In this document: positions 11,106 to 20,697 of the stretch, piece after piece
Numbering within the stretch: the stretch's first letter is position 1
Layout: every line of letters starts with the position of its first letter
Source of the DNA: Kitasatospora terrestris
GTDB lineage: Bacteria > Actinomycetota > Actinomycetes > Streptomycetales > Streptomycetaceae
NCBI RefSeq assembly: GCF_039542905.1
Contig: NZ_BAABIS010000001.1
Coordinates: forward strand, 7,068,001 to 7,132,000
Direction: 5' to 3'
Length of the DNA: 64,000 nucleotides
Position numbers and translations under genes: made by a program
The notes under the pieces: model-generated
The model's database searches: none
Seen by the model: the letters and a program-made list of their open reading frames with translations, nothing else
What the model was told of the DNA's origin: nothing

Positions 11106-11990
11106 TCAGCCCTTGAGACGGTCGGCGAGGGCGGTCAGGGTCGGGCCGAGCGGGAGGTCGACCGTGGCGGTGGCCAGCCCGTCGCCGCGGGTCGGACCCT
11201 GGTTGACGATCACCACCGGCTTGCCGGCCTTGGCGGCGTACCGGACGAAGCGCAGGCCCGACATCACGGTGAGCGAGGACCCCAGCACCAGCAGGCCGGA
11301 CGCCGCTTCCACCAGCCGGTAGCAGTGCTCGACCCGGGGCTTGGGCACGTTCTCGCCGAAGAACACCACGTCCGGCTTGAGGACGCCGCCGCACGCCTCG
11401 CACGGCGCCACCCGGAAACCGGCCACCAGCTCGTCCGGCAGTTCCACGTCGCCGTCCGGGTTCACCCGGACACCCTCCGCCCGGCCCGGCGTGCCGTTCA
11501 GCTCGTGCAGGCGCGCGTCCAGCCGCTCCCGGGTGGAGGTGCGCCCGCAGCCCAGGCAGAGGACCCGGTCCAGGCCGCCGTGCAGCTCGACCGCGTCGGC
11601 GGTGCCGGCCGCCCGGTGCAGGCCGTCCACGTTCTGGGTGATCACCGCGGAGACGTGGCCCGTGCGGCGCAGCGCCTCTACCGCGTGGTGGCCCGCGTTC
11701 GGGCGGGCGCCGGTGATCGTCCGCCAGCCGACGTGGCTGCGCGCCCAGTACCGGCGGCGGGCCTCCTCGCCCGCGGTGAACTCCTGGAACGTCATCGGCC
11801 GGTGTCGGCGGTGCCGGCCGGTCGCACCCCGGTAGTCGGGGATCCCCGACTCGGTGGACAGTCCCGCCCCGCTCAGCACCGCGACACCGCGCGCGGCGAG
11901 CAGCCCGGCGATGTCCTCCGGGCCGCCGGGGCGGGCGGCCGGCGGACCGCCGCCGTCCACCGGACTGTCGAGCATCGGACGTACGCGCAT
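11106..11990 (-). CDS. Sir2-family NAD-dependent protein deacylase (sirtuin)
   Basis: This 294-aa protein has the sirtuin signatures: the NAD loop GAGLSTESGIPDYRG (residues 41-55), TQNVDGLH (119-125), the catalytic His137 in ELHG, and two zinc-binding Cys pairs (145/148 and 197/200). It should remove acyl groups from protein lysines using NAD. The ATG at 11990 is used; an ATG at 11975 is an equally possible start, since neither has a clear ribosome site. It converges on the FAD oxidoreductase gene with 21 bp between stops. Confidence 0.9.
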   Translation of the reverse strand: MRVRPMLDSPVDGGGPPAARPGGPEDIAGLLAARGVAVLSGAGLSTESGIPDYRGATGRHRRHRPMTFQEFTAGEEARRRYWARSHVGWRTITGARPNAGHHAVEALRRTGHVSAVITQNVDGLHRAAGTADAVELHGGLDRVLCLGCGRTSTRERLDARLHELNGTPGRAEGVRVNPDGDVELPDELVAGFRVAPCEACGGVLKPDVVFFGENVPKPRVEHCYRLVEAASGLLVLGSSLTVMSGLRFVRYAAKAGKPVVIVNQGPTRGDGLATATVDLPLGPTLTALADRLKG

Positions 11991-12106
11991 GCGCCCAGGG
12001 TAGTCCGGCCGCGTCGTCCGGACGGAGCAGTGGACCGTGTCCCGGCGGGCGCCGGCGCCGTTGAGCGCCACGTCGATCGTGAGCCTTCGGGGAATCGGGA
12101 GCGTCC

Positions 12107-12514
12107 GTGCGTCGTGGTGCAGCAGTACTGGCCCTTGTCCTCTGCGCGGCCCTGCCCGGCGCGGCAGCGGCGGGCACCGGCCGGGGGACGGTGCAGGAGC
12201 AGAGCATCTACCTGCACGCGACCGCGGGCGACGGCTCCAGCGACGGCGTCGCCGACCTGACCGTCACCAAGGAGAACAACGGCTACCGGCTGCGCGGCTA
12301 CATCGAGGCGGTCTCCGGCTGCGTCGAGCTGAGGGCCGTCAACATGCACCTCGGCTCCTACCTGGGCGGAGACGTGGTGAAGAAGACCTGCGAGCAGAAC
12401 GTCCACGCCCGGATCAACTCCTGGACCCACCACACCGACGTCGTGCTCAGCGCCGTCGTCCCGCACGGCCCCGACTGGGACTCCTCCATCGTCACCCTCA
12501 CCGGCCGCCCGTGA
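12107..12514 (+). CDS. Small secreted protein of unknown function
   Basis: The protein has 135 residues with a short signal peptide (cleavage near AAAAGT) and ~112 mature residues rich in polar beta-strand-like sequence, with two conserved-looking Cys residues flanking the middle. The GTG start at 12107 has GGGAG 5 nt upstream. I do not recognise the family. It lies divergently from the sirtuin gene and converges on the VWA gene. Confidence 0.65.
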   Translation: MRRGAAVLALVLCAALPGAAAAGTGRGTVQEQSIYLHATAGDGSSDGVADLTVTKENNGYRLRGYIEAVSGCVELRAVNMHLGSYLGGDVVKKTCEQNVHARINSWTHHTDVVLSAVVPHGPDWDSSIVTLTGRP

Positions 12515-12559
12515 GCCGCAGCTGCCGGGTGGCCCCGGGTGCCGGGTGGCCCCCGGTCG

Positions 12560-13957
12560 TCAGACGGGGAGGAGGCGGGAGGCGAGGGCGGTGAGCCGGC
12601 GGGCGTTGCGGCAGGGGTGCATGGGGACGACCTGGGCGTAGGCGAGGGCCGCGGAGTCGCCGGAGCCCCACTGGGACGGCGGCTCGGGGTTGAGCCAGTG
12701 GACGCGGCGCGCGGCGGCGGCGATCCGGCGCAGGGCGTCGGTGTCGGGGTCGAAGCCGTTGGTGCGGGCGTCGCCGAGGACCAGGACCGCGGTGCGGGGG
12801 CCGACCGCGGTCAGGTGCTCGTCGGCGAACTGGCGGAGCGCCGCGCCGTAGTCGCTGCTGCCGTGGTAGCCCGCCACCTTCGCCTCGGTGAGGATGCGAC
12901 GGGCCGCCCCGGCGGGCGCCGCGCTCGGACCGGTGAGCAGGTGGGTGACCTCCGCGGTGCGGTTGACGAAGGCGAACACCCGGACCCGGCCGAACTGTTC
13001 GCTGATCGCCCGGACCAGCAGCACGGTGAAGTCAGAGAACCCCGCCACCGAGCCGGAGACGTCGCACAGCAGCACCAAATCCGGCTTGCCGGGCCGCCGT
13101 TGCCGGTAGGCGGGCCGCAGCGGCACTCCGCCGGTGGACAGCGAGCGGCGCAGCGTCCGCCGCAGGTCCAGCTGCCCGCGCGCCGCCCGGCGCCGCCGGG
13201 CGGCCAGCCGGGTGGCCAGTTTGCGGGCCAACGGCTGGACGGCACGCCGCAGTTCGGCGAGCTGCTCGCGGCCCGCGGTGAGGAAGTCGAGTTGGTCGAC
13301 GGTGGGCGCGACGGCGCGGGCGGCGATCCGCTCGGTACCGCGCAGCTCGGCCACCCGGCGGCGTGCCTCGGTGCCGACCCGGGCGCGGAACTCGCGGATC
13401 CGGCGGCGCACTTCGTCCGCCTCCAGGCGGTCGGTGAAGGCGGCGCCGGCGCTGCCCGTTCCGGCGCTGTCCCGGCCCAGGCCGGCGAGCACCCGGGCCA
13501 GCAGCGTCTCCGGCTGGAGGCGACCGAGCGCCTGGTGCGCGGAGAAGCCGTCCGAGCCCGGGGCCGATCCGTAGCGGCCCAGCGCGTCCACCGCCTCGCC
13601 GGCCAGCCGGGCGAGCGCGGTGCGGTCCCCGCTCGCCAGCGCCTCGGCCAGGCGGGCGCGCAGCTCCTCGACGTCCGGCGCGGCCGCCTGCTCGCGGGCG
13701 GCTTCCGGTCGGCCCACCCCGAGCGGGAAGAACAGGTCGAACACCGGGTCGAAGACGGTCCGCTGGGTCGAGGAGCGGAGGACTGCGGCGGCCAGCCCCT
13801 CGCGCAGCCGCTCGCGGTCGGCGAAGCCCAGCGCCCCGGCGACCGCCGCCGCGTCCACGGTCTCGGCCGGCCCGATCGGGATGCCGTGCCCGCGCAACGC
13901 CCGGACCAGGCCGGTCAGTCGGGCCGCCGGGTCATTCGTGCCGGTCGCGCCGGTCAT
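12560..13957 (-). CDS. CoxE-like VWA domain protein
   Basis: This 465-aa protein has a helical N-terminus and a C-terminal von Willebrand factor A domain with an intact metal site, DVSGS at residues 299-303. This is the architecture of CoxE-like proteins that partner MoxR ATPases. Its ATG overlaps the stop of the MoxR gene (ATGA), so the two are translationally coupled. Such pairs act as AAA+/VWA chaperones in metal insertion or complex assembly; the client is not evident because no cox-type dehydrogenase gene is in the window. Confidence 0.88.
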   Translation of the reverse strand: MTGATGTNDPAARLTGLVRALRGHGIPIGPAETVDAAAVAGALGFADRERLREGLAAAVLRSSTQRTVFDPVFDLFFPLGVGRPEAAREQAAAPDVEELRARLAEALASGDRTALARLAGEAVDALGRYGSAPGSDGFSAHQALGRLQPETLLARVLAGLGRDSAGTGSAGAAFTDRLEADEVRRRIREFRARVGTEARRRVAELRGTERIAARAVAPTVDQLDFLTAGREQLAELRRAVQPLARKLATRLAARRRRAARGQLDLRRTLRRSLSTGGVPLRPAYRQRRPGKPDLVLLCDVSGSVAGFSDFTVLLVRAISEQFGRVRVFAFVNRTAEVTHLLTGPSAAPAGAARRILTEAKVAGYHGSSDYGAALRQFADEHLTAVGPRTAVLVLGDARTNGFDPDTDALRRIAAAARRVHWLNPEPPSQWGSGDSAALAYAQVVPMHPCRNARRLTALASRLLPV

Positions 13958-14826
13958 GCCGGGGTGAGCTTCTCGGCGGCGCGCACGATGTCCTCCTGGT
14001 GCTTGAGGACCACGCCCAGGCTCGTCCGGACCACCTCCTCGTCCAGCCGGTCGGCGCCCAGGGCGAGCAGGGTGCGCGCCCAGTCGACGGTCTCGGCGAC
14101 CGACGGGGCCTTGCGCAGGTCCATCGCCCGCAGCGCGTTCACCACCCGGACCAGCGAGGCGGCCAGTGCCGCGTCCAGCCCGGGCACCCGCAGGCGGACG
14201 ATCCGCTCCTCCAACTCCGCGTCCGGGAAGCCCAGATGGAGGAAGAGGCAGCGGCGGCGCAGCGCCTCCGACAGCTCGCGGGTCGCATTCGAGGTGAGCA
14301 GCACGAACGGGCGCCGCGCGGCCCGGATCGTCCCCAACTCCGGGACGGTCACCTGGAAGTCGCCCAGGACCTCCAGGAGCAGCGCCTCCACCTCCAGGTC
14401 CGCCTTGTCCGTCTCGTCCACCAGCAGGACCGTCGGCCCGTCGTTCCGGATCGCCGTCAGCAGCGGGCGCGGCAGCAGGAACTCCTCGCCGAACACGTCG
14501 GTCCGGGCGGCGTCCCAGCCGCCGTCACGGCCCGCGGTGATCCGCAGCAACTGCTTGGCGTGGTTCCACTCGTACAGCGCCCGGGACTCGTCGATGCCTT
14601 CGTAGCACTGCAGACGGACCAGCCGCGCGTCCGCCACCGCCGCGACCGCCTTGGCGAGCTCCGTCTTGCCGACCCCCGCCGGGCCCTCCACCAGCAGCGG
14701 CTTGCCGAGGCGGTCCGCCAGGAAGACGGTGGTGGCCACCGCCTGCGAGGCCAGGTAGCCCGCCTTGGCCAGCCGCTCGACCACCTCGTCCACCGAGCCG
14801 AAGAAGCCCGTGTGCAGCTCGCCCAT
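13954..14826 (-). CDS. MoxR-family AAA+ ATPase
   Basis: The 290-aa protein has Walker A GPAGVGKT (residues 48-55), a Walker B VLLVDETDKAD, and an arginine-finger region (FVLLTSNATRELSEALRRRC). It is the first gene of a two-gene unit with the CoxE-like VWA protein and would drive remodelling of a partner complex with ATP. A gap of 73 bp separates it from the LuxR gene upstream on the same strand. Confidence 0.92.
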   Translation of the reverse strand: MGELHTGFFGSVDEVVERLAKAGYLASQAVATTVFLADRLGKPLLVEGPAGVGKTELAKAVAAVADARLVRLQCYEGIDESRALYEWNHAKQLLRITAGRDGGWDAARTDVFGEEFLLPRPLLTAIRNDGPTVLLVDETDKADLEVEALLLEVLGDFQVTVPELGTIRAARRPFVLLTSNATRELSEALRRRCLFLHLGFPDAELEERIVRLRVPGLDAALAASLVRVVNALRAMDLRKAPSVAETVDWARTLLALGADRLDEEVVRTSLGVVLKHQEDIVRAAEKLTPA

Positions 14827-14899
14827 CCCGGCCGACCCCCGTTCGCGCAGTACCGTCCCGCGCCACCCTACTCGCCGGTCACATGGCAGGGGAGAGGTG

Positions 14900-17725
14900 T
14901 CAGACCCCGGCGGCGGGGAGCAGGATGCCCGGCAGCTCCGTGCGGTTGGAGATGCCGAGCTTGCGGTAGATCCGCGCCAGGTGGTTGTCGACCGTACGGG
15001 TCGACAGGACGCACTCCGCGGCGATCTCCCGACTCGTCCGGCCCCGCGCCGCCATCAGCGCGATCTCCCGCTCGCGGGAACTCAGCGGATCCGCACCCGG
15101 CAACGGCGTCAGACCCGGCGTCGCGGCACCCTCGCACCCCGCCGCCAGATCCTGCGAACGCTGCGCCGCCCGCGCCGACCGGCCCCGGTGCCCCGCCGCC
15201 TGCCAGGCGAGCGCCGCCGCCGCGAAACCCTCCGCCGCCCGCAGGTCCGCACCCAGCCCGGCGAGCCGCTCCGCCGCAGCCTCCAGCGCCTCCGCGCGGC
15301 CCGCGCCCGCCGCCAACGCCAACTCGGCGCGGGCCGCCGCGTACGGGCCCTGCATCCGGGCCGCCGCCGCCGCGAGCGCGTCCGCCTCCTCGGCCACGCC
15401 CCAGCGCACCAGGTCGTCCAGCATCGCGACCGCCGCCGTCACCTCCCCGTCCGCGAGCGCGTGCCCCGCGGCGGACCGCAGCAGCGCCGCGGCCGTCGGC
15501 AGATTGCCGGCGCACAGCGTCGCCCACGCCTGCGCGCGGACGGTGTCCCAGGCACGGACCGGCGCGTCCGGCCCGGCCGGACCGTCCAGCTCCGCCGCCT
15601 CCGGGGCGACCTGCCCGAGATGGGCCGCCGCCAGCACCGCGCCCGCGAGCGCACGCCGTTCCACGAACGGCTGGCGGCGCAACCGCGCCTGCGCGCGGGC
15701 CTCACGGAAATGCGCCAGCGCGGACGCCGGACGGCCCCGCTCCAGGGCGATCCGGCCCAGCGCCCACGGGAACCACGCGGTCAGCGCCGGAACGGGCGAA
15801 CGCAGCATCGCCGCCTGGCCCTCCCGGGCCGCCGCCTCGCCCTCCGGCAGCCGGCCCGCCTCCAACAGGGCCACCGCGAGGAGGTAGAGGTTGCGGGCCG
15901 GGTAGTAGACGGCGGACCGGTCGGCGAGGCGCCGGTGGGCGGCGTAGGCGGTCCGGCAGGTCTCCACCGCGTCCGCGACGCGGCCGGAGGCCATCTCGAC
16001 GCGCAGGCGGGCCTGGAGTTCGAGGACGCTCCCCTGCGACCCGCCTCCGGCGGGGGGTTCGGTGACGGCTGCCGGGCCGCTCGCGCCTGCGGCGGGCTGC
16101 TGCTGCGGCGGGGGTGCGGGCTGCCCTGCGCGTGCGGCGGGCACGGACGTGGGCTCGCTCGCGCCTGCGGCGGGCTGGTGGAGCGCGCTGGCGGTTGCGG
16201 GCACGGCGGCGCCTGTGGCGGGTTGCTCTGCGGTTGTCGCGGCGGCGGGGTGGCGGGTGAGGGCCAGCTGGGCCTCGGCGGTGCGGCCGGCGGCGGTGAG
16301 GAGGGTGGCTTCGCAGGCGGTGAGGGCGGGGTGGGGGCCGATGCGGGTGGTGGCTCCGGTGAGGACGGCCATGGCGTCGGCGGGCTGTTCGACGCCGTAG
16401 AAGAGGGTGGTGGCGAGGGTGACGGCGGCGGCCGCGACGTCGGTCCCGGTGCGGGCGGCGGCGAAGGCGTCGCGCAGGACGGGCAGGGCTTCGGCGAAGT
16501 CGCCCTGCTGGCCGAGGGCTTCGCCGAGCATCAGGCCGGCGGCGACGTTCGGTCCGTGGAGGAGGGCGGCGCGGGCGAGCCGGCACATGGTGGGGACGTC
16601 GTCGCTGCGCAGGGCCTGCCCGGCGGCGCGCACCAGCAGATCGGGGCAGGCGGTGCCGGTGGCGTCGAGGTCCCAGCAGGCGAGGGCGAGTTCGTCGCCG
16701 CCGCGGCGGGCGCCGTGGGCGCGGACCCGGGCGGCCTGCCCGAGCAGCAGGGCGCGGGCGCGGACGAGGGTGGTGCGGGCGCGGAGCAGGGGTGCGTGCC
16801 AGGCGTGGGCGAGGGCGGTGTGGGTGCGGCGGTCGTCCGTCCAGACGGTGAGCAGGTCGAGTTCCTCGAGTTCGGCGAGGGCGTCGGCGGTGGCGTGGTG
16901 GAGGGCGTCGTCGAGGCCGACGGGGCCGCAGTGGGCGAGGAGTTCGAGGACGGTGCGCTGTTCGCGGGGCAGGTCGCGGAGCAGGTCGGGGACGAGGCCG
17001 TCGACGGTGAGTTGGTCGAGGGAGCCGTCGAGGCACCAGATGCCGCGGATGTCGCGCAGGGTGCCGGCGGTGACGGCGGTGCGCAGCAACTCGCGGAGCA
17101 GGAGCGGGTTTCCGCCCCCGGCGGTGTCGAAGGCGGCCCGGGCCGGTGCGGCGACGGGGCCGCCGAGTGCGGCGTGCAGCAGTTCGCCGGTCTCCTGCGG
17201 GCCGAACGGGTCGAGCGGGACGTGTCGCAGGGTGTCCTGCCGCCACCAGGTGCGCAGGATCTCCGGCAGGTCGGTCTCGGCGGGCAGGGTGGCGACGAGG
17301 AAGAGCCCGGCCTGTTCGGCGAGCAGGCCGAGCAGGGAGAGCGAGGTGGGGTCGAGCCGGTGGGCGTCGTCGACCAGGACGACCGGGCGGGGTCCGCCGC
17401 CGGTGACCTTCCGGGCGACCTCGCGGAACAGTTCCACCGGGTCGTCGGCGTGCTGCGGCGGCAGGAGCGGCGCCAGGGCGAGCAGCGGCACCGCGGCCGC
17501 CGCCTCGGTGGCTCTGATCCGCCAACATCGGTGTCCGGCCTGCTCGGCGGCGACCAGGAACTCCTCACCGGTGCGGCTCTTCCCGGCGCCGGGCGGCCCG
17601 GTGACGACCGCCGCCCGTACGGTCGGTCGGCGCAACGCCGAGCGAAGGGCCGAGAGTTCGGCGCGGCGCCCGACGAAGGGCAGGCCGGACAGGGACATGG
17701 GCAGGCGTCGGTACGCGGCAGTCAT
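14900..17725 (-). CDS. LAL-type LuxR regulator, putative regulator of the lanthipeptide cluster
   Basis: This 941-aa regulator has an N-terminal AAA ATPase module (Walker A GPPGAGKS at 43-50, Walker B VVLVDDAH near 115-122), a long TPR-like helical middle, and a C-terminal LuxR helix-turn-helix (LSSREREIALMAARG...STRTVDNHLARIYRKLG). This is the LAL family, common as cluster-situated activators. The middle has an Ala/Pro-rich insertion (~530-580). The ATG has a GGGGGG ribosome site. It diverges from the lanthipeptide synthetase, with a 10-bp direct repeat between them, which supports control of that cluster. Confidence 0.9.
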   Translation of the reverse strand: MTAAYRRLPMSLSGLPFVGRRAELSALRSALRRPTVRAAVVTGPPGAGKSRTGEEFLVAAEQAGHRCWRIRATEAAAAVPLLALAPLLPPQHADDPVELFREVARKVTGGGPRPVVLVDDAHRLDPTSLSLLGLLAEQAGLFLVATLPAETDLPEILRTWWRQDTLRHVPLDPFGPQETGELLHAALGGPVAAPARAAFDTAGGGNPLLLRELLRTAVTAGTLRDIRGIWCLDGSLDQLTVDGLVPDLLRDLPREQRTVLELLAHCGPVGLDDALHHATADALAELEELDLLTVWTDDRRTHTALAHAWHAPLLRARTTLVRARALLLGQAARVRAHGARRGGDELALACWDLDATGTACPDLLVRAAGQALRSDDVPTMCRLARAALLHGPNVAAGLMLGEALGQQGDFAEALPVLRDAFAAARTGTDVAAAAVTLATTLFYGVEQPADAMAVLTGATTRIGPHPALTACEATLLTAAGRTAEAQLALTRHPAAATTAEQPATGAAVPATASALHQPAAGASEPTSVPAARAGQPAPPPQQQPAAGASGPAAVTEPPAGGGSQGSVLELQARLRVEMASGRVADAVETCRTAYAAHRRLADRSAVYYPARNLYLLAVALLEAGRLPEGEAAAREGQAAMLRSPVPALTAWFPWALGRIALERGRPASALAHFREARAQARLRRQPFVERRALAGAVLAAAHLGQVAPEAAELDGPAGPDAPVRAWDTVRAQAWATLCAGNLPTAAALLRSAAGHALADGEVTAAVAMLDDLVRWGVAEEADALAAAAARMQGPYAAARAELALAAGAGRAEALEAAAERLAGLGADLRAAEGFAAAALAWQAAGHRGRSARAAQRSQDLAAGCEGAATPGLTPLPGADPLSSREREIALMAARGRTSREIAAECVLSTRTVDNHLARIYRKLGISNRTELPGILLPAAGV

Positions 17726-17818
17726 CGTTTACCCCCCGGTTCGGATGCGGTGCCGCAGGCCATTGTCGCAGCGTCCGGCGGAATCGAACCGATGCGTTCC
17801 GGTCGTGTCGCGCCGGGG

Positions 17819-17850
17819 TGAGTAGTGGGCGCCGCCCGGTTGAGTAGTGG
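17819..17850. promoter_or_regulatory. Direct repeat in the LAL/LanL divergent region, likely activator site
   Basis: TGAGTAGTGG occurs exactly at 17819-17828 and 17841-17850, 22 bp apart start to start (two helical turns), ~75 bp before the synthetase start. A related GTAGTG follows near 17885. Direct repeats on one face of the helix are typical for a dimeric activator such as the adjacent LAL protein. Confidence 0.6.
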
Positions 17851-17925
17851 ACTGCTCTGTGCCCGGCGTCCGCGGCGCAGCACCGTAGTGCCTGCAAGGG
17901 GGACGGCAACGGGGGAGGCGGGGAA

Positions 17926-20697
17926 GTGACGGGGCGACAGGCGGTCACGGACGAGCGGGAGATCGGGCAGGGCGCGCCGGCGGGTGCGGCTGCGGTTGCG
18001 ACGGGCGCGGCGGAGTTCCCGCTGGCCGGGCAGGTGCGGCTGGTGATGGAGCGTGCCGGTGCCACCGGCTGGGAGCTGCGGGCCGAGGAGTTCTGGACCC
18101 GGCTGCTGCCGCCCGCCCACCGGCCCCGTCCGCAGGGCTGGAAGCTGCACGTGTCGGCCACCCCGCTGTCCGCGCCGCACGTGCTGGCCCGGGCCGCCGA
18201 GCAGCTGTTCGCGCTGGACTGCGCGTTCAAGTTCGCCGGCACGCTGGAGCGGGTCGAGGCGCTGGTCTCCGGCCGCTACGACCGGGCCGGGGCGGGCAAG
18301 TTCCTCACCGCCTACCCGGTGGACGACGACCAGGCGCTGCGGGTCGCCGAGGCGCTCGACCGGGCCACCGCCGGGCTGCCGGGCCAGCGGATCCTCTCCG
18401 ACCGTCCGTACCGCCCCGGCAGCCTGGTGCACTACCGCTACGGCGTCTTCCGCGGTCGGCGGGAGCTCGGCAACGACGGCAGCTACGAGCTGCGGCTCAC
18501 CGGTCCGGACGGCGGGTCGGTGCGCGACGAGCGGCGGCCCGCGTACACGCCGCCCGCGTGGGCCACCTGTCCGTTCCCCGCCCCGGAGGCGGCGGCCCGG
18601 ACCGCCGGGCCGGTGCTGCTCGGCGGGCGGTACGAGGTGCGCGGGGCGATCCGGCACGCCAACAAGGGCGGTGTCTTCCGCGCGGTCGACCGGGTGACCG
18701 GCGCGGCCGTGATCCTCAAGCAGGCTCGCCCGCACACCGCGGCCCGGCCGAACGGGGAGGACGCCCGGGACGCGCTGCGGCGCGAGGCGGCCGTCCTCGA
18801 CCGGCTGGCCGACCTCGACCGCGCCCCGCGCGGCCTCGCCCTCTTCGAGCACGGCCAGGACCTCTTCCTCGCCCAGAGCGTGGTGCCCGGCGTCCCGCTG
18901 CGCCGCTGGACCGCCGACCACCTGACCGGCCCCGCCGGGCTCACCGGCCCGCCCGTCGGGCGGGTGCTCGCCCTGGCCCGCCGGATCACCGACCTGCTCG
19001 CCGAGGTGCACGGGCACGGCCTGGTGCTGCGCGACCTCACCCCCAACAACCTGATGGTGGACGGTGGCGACCTGGTCGCCCTGGTCGACGTCGAACTCGC
19101 CACCGCGCCCGGCACGTACGTCCACCGCGCGGGCACTCCCGGCTACGCCGCGCCCGAGCAGATGGCGGCCGAACGGTGGTCGCCCGCACCGGGTTTCGGC
19201 GCCGACCTGTACAGCCTCGGCGCGGTGCTGTTCCACCTCGCCACCGGCGCGGACCCGGTGTTCGCCCCGGACGACCCGCCCGGTCGGCCCTTCGCGGTCC
19301 GGCTCGGCGAGCTGCTCGCCGTCGCCGGGGTCCGCAGCCGCGCCGTACGGCGGCTGGCGCCGCTGGTCCTCGCGCTGCTGGACGAGGATCCCGCCCGGCG
19401 GCCGGGACTCGACGCGGTGCGCGCCGAACTCGCCGACCCGCGACCGGTGCCGCCCGCGGCGGTGCCCGCCGGCCTGACCGCCGGACCGGCCCGGGCCGCG
19501 ATCGCGCCCGAACGGTGCGAGCGGCTGCTCGCCGACGGCCTGGACCACCTGCTCGCCACCATGGCACCCGACGCCCAACGCCTGTGGACCACCGGCGGGT
19601 TCGGCGCCACCACCGACCCGGTGGCGGTCCAGCACGGCGCCGCCGGGCCGGTCGCCCTGCTCACCCGCCTGGCGCCGCGCAGCGCCGCCGCGCTCGCCGG
19701 GCTGCGCACCGCCGCCGACTGGCTGGAGCGCGCCCTGCCCGCCGAACCGACCGTGCTGCCCGGCCTCTACTTCGGCCGCTCCGGCACCGCCTGGGCGCTG
19801 TACGACGCCGCCCGCGTGCTGGGCGACCCGGCGATGGCCGGCCGCGCCCTCGACCTGGCCCGCCGGACACCGCTGAGCTGGCCGAATCCCGACGTCTGCC
19901 ACGGCGCGGCCGGGGCCGGGCTCACCCAGCTCCACCTCTGGCACGCCACCGGCGACCCCGATTTCCTGGTCCGCGCCGAGCAGGCCGCCGACGGCCTGGC
20001 CGAGCGCACCGAGCAGCACCCCGGCGGACGGGTCTGCTGGCCGATCCCCGCCGACTTCGACTCGGCGCTGGCCGGCCTCACCCACCACGGCTTCGCGCAC
20101 GGCACCGCCGGCATCGGCACCTTCCTGCTCGCCGCCGGCCGGGCCGCGGACCGCGAGGACCTGCGGGCCCTCGCGGTCCGCGCCGGGGACAGCCTGCTCG
20201 CCGCCGCCGACCACGACGGCGACGCCGCCTGGTGGGGCACCGGCGAGGGCGCCGCGTCCGGCACCGACAGCCGGCTGCCGAACTGGTGCAGCGGCTCGTC
20301 CGGCGTCGGGACCTTCCTGGTCCGGCTGTGGGCCGCCACCGGGGAGGCCCGCTTCCGCACGGCAGCGGAGGCGGCGGGCGCGGCCGTCGTGCGGCAGCGC
20401 TGGCAGACCTCGCCCGCCACCTGCCACGGCCTCGCCGGGAACGGCCAGTTCCTGCTCGACCTCGCCCACCTGCTGGGCGAACCCCGCTGGCTCGGGCACG
20501 CCGAGGAGCTGGCCGCCTGCATCGACGTCCGGCACACCGTCCGCGACGGCCGGCGGCTGATCCCCGACGAGACCGCCGTGGACGTGGTCGCCGACTACCA
20601 GACCGGAACCGCCGGCGCCCTCGACTTCCTGCACCGCCTGCAGCACGGCGGCCCGCGCCCCTGGCTTCCCGTCCCGGGCCCGGAGGCGGCCCGATGA
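17926..20697 (+). CDS. Class IV lanthipeptide synthetase (LanL)
   Basis: The 923-aa enzyme has an N-terminal lyase-like region (~1-225), a Ser/Thr-kinase-like domain from ~231 (GGRYEVRG start, RDLTPNN at 369-375, GTPGYAAPEQ), and a LanC-like cyclase (~560-923). The cyclase keeps all three zinc ligands (Cys788 in NWCSGSSG, Cys833-His834 in TCHG). Intact zinc ligands place it in class IV (LanL) rather than class III (LanKC). It should phosphorylate and dehydrate Ser/Thr in the nearby precursors and form thioether rings. The GTG start has a GGGGGAGG ribosome site. Its stop overlaps the S9 protease start (ATGA). Confidence 0.92.
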   Translation: MTGRQAVTDEREIGQGAPAGAAAVATGAAEFPLAGQVRLVMERAGATGWELRAEEFWTRLLPPAHRPRPQGWKLHVSATPLSAPHVLARAAEQLFALDCAFKFAGTLERVEALVSGRYDRAGAGKFLTAYPVDDDQALRVAEALDRATAGLPGQRILSDRPYRPGSLVHYRYGVFRGRRELGNDGSYELRLTGPDGGSVRDERRPAYTPPAWATCPFPAPEAAARTAGPVLLGGRYEVRGAIRHANKGGVFRAVDRVTGAAVILKQARPHTAARPNGEDARDALRREAAVLDRLADLDRAPRGLALFEHGQDLFLAQSVVPGVPLRRWTADHLTGPAGLTGPPVGRVLALARRITDLLAEVHGHGLVLRDLTPNNLMVDGGDLVALVDVELATAPGTYVHRAGTPGYAAPEQMAAERWSPAPGFGADLYSLGAVLFHLATGADPVFAPDDPPGRPFAVRLGELLAVAGVRSRAVRRLAPLVLALLDEDPARRPGLDAVRAELADPRPVPPAAVPAGLTAGPARAAIAPERCERLLADGLDHLLATMAPDAQRLWTTGGFGATTDPVAVQHGAAGPVALLTRLAPRSAAALAGLRTAADWLERALPAEPTVLPGLYFGRSGTAWALYDAARVLGDPAMAGRALDLARRTPLSWPNPDVCHGAAGAGLTQLHLWHATGDPDFLVRAEQAADGLAERTEQHPGGRVCWPIPADFDSALAGLTHHGFAHGTAGIGTFLLAAGRAADREDLRALAVRAGDSLLAAADHDGDAAWWGTGEGAASGTDSRLPNWCSGSSGVGTFLVRLWAATGEARFRTAAEAAGAAVVRQRWQTSPATCHGLAGNGQFLLDLAHLLGEPRWLGHAEELAACIDVRHTVRDGRRLIPDETAVDVVADYQTGTAGALDFLHRLQHGGPRPWLPVPGPEAAR

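Noticed and set aside
17722-20646. Long minus-strand frame (974 codons) opposite the LanL gene
   Set aside because: It is the antisense shadow of LanL; its composition is Gly/Ala/Arg-rich with no domain, and LanL has complete motifs.
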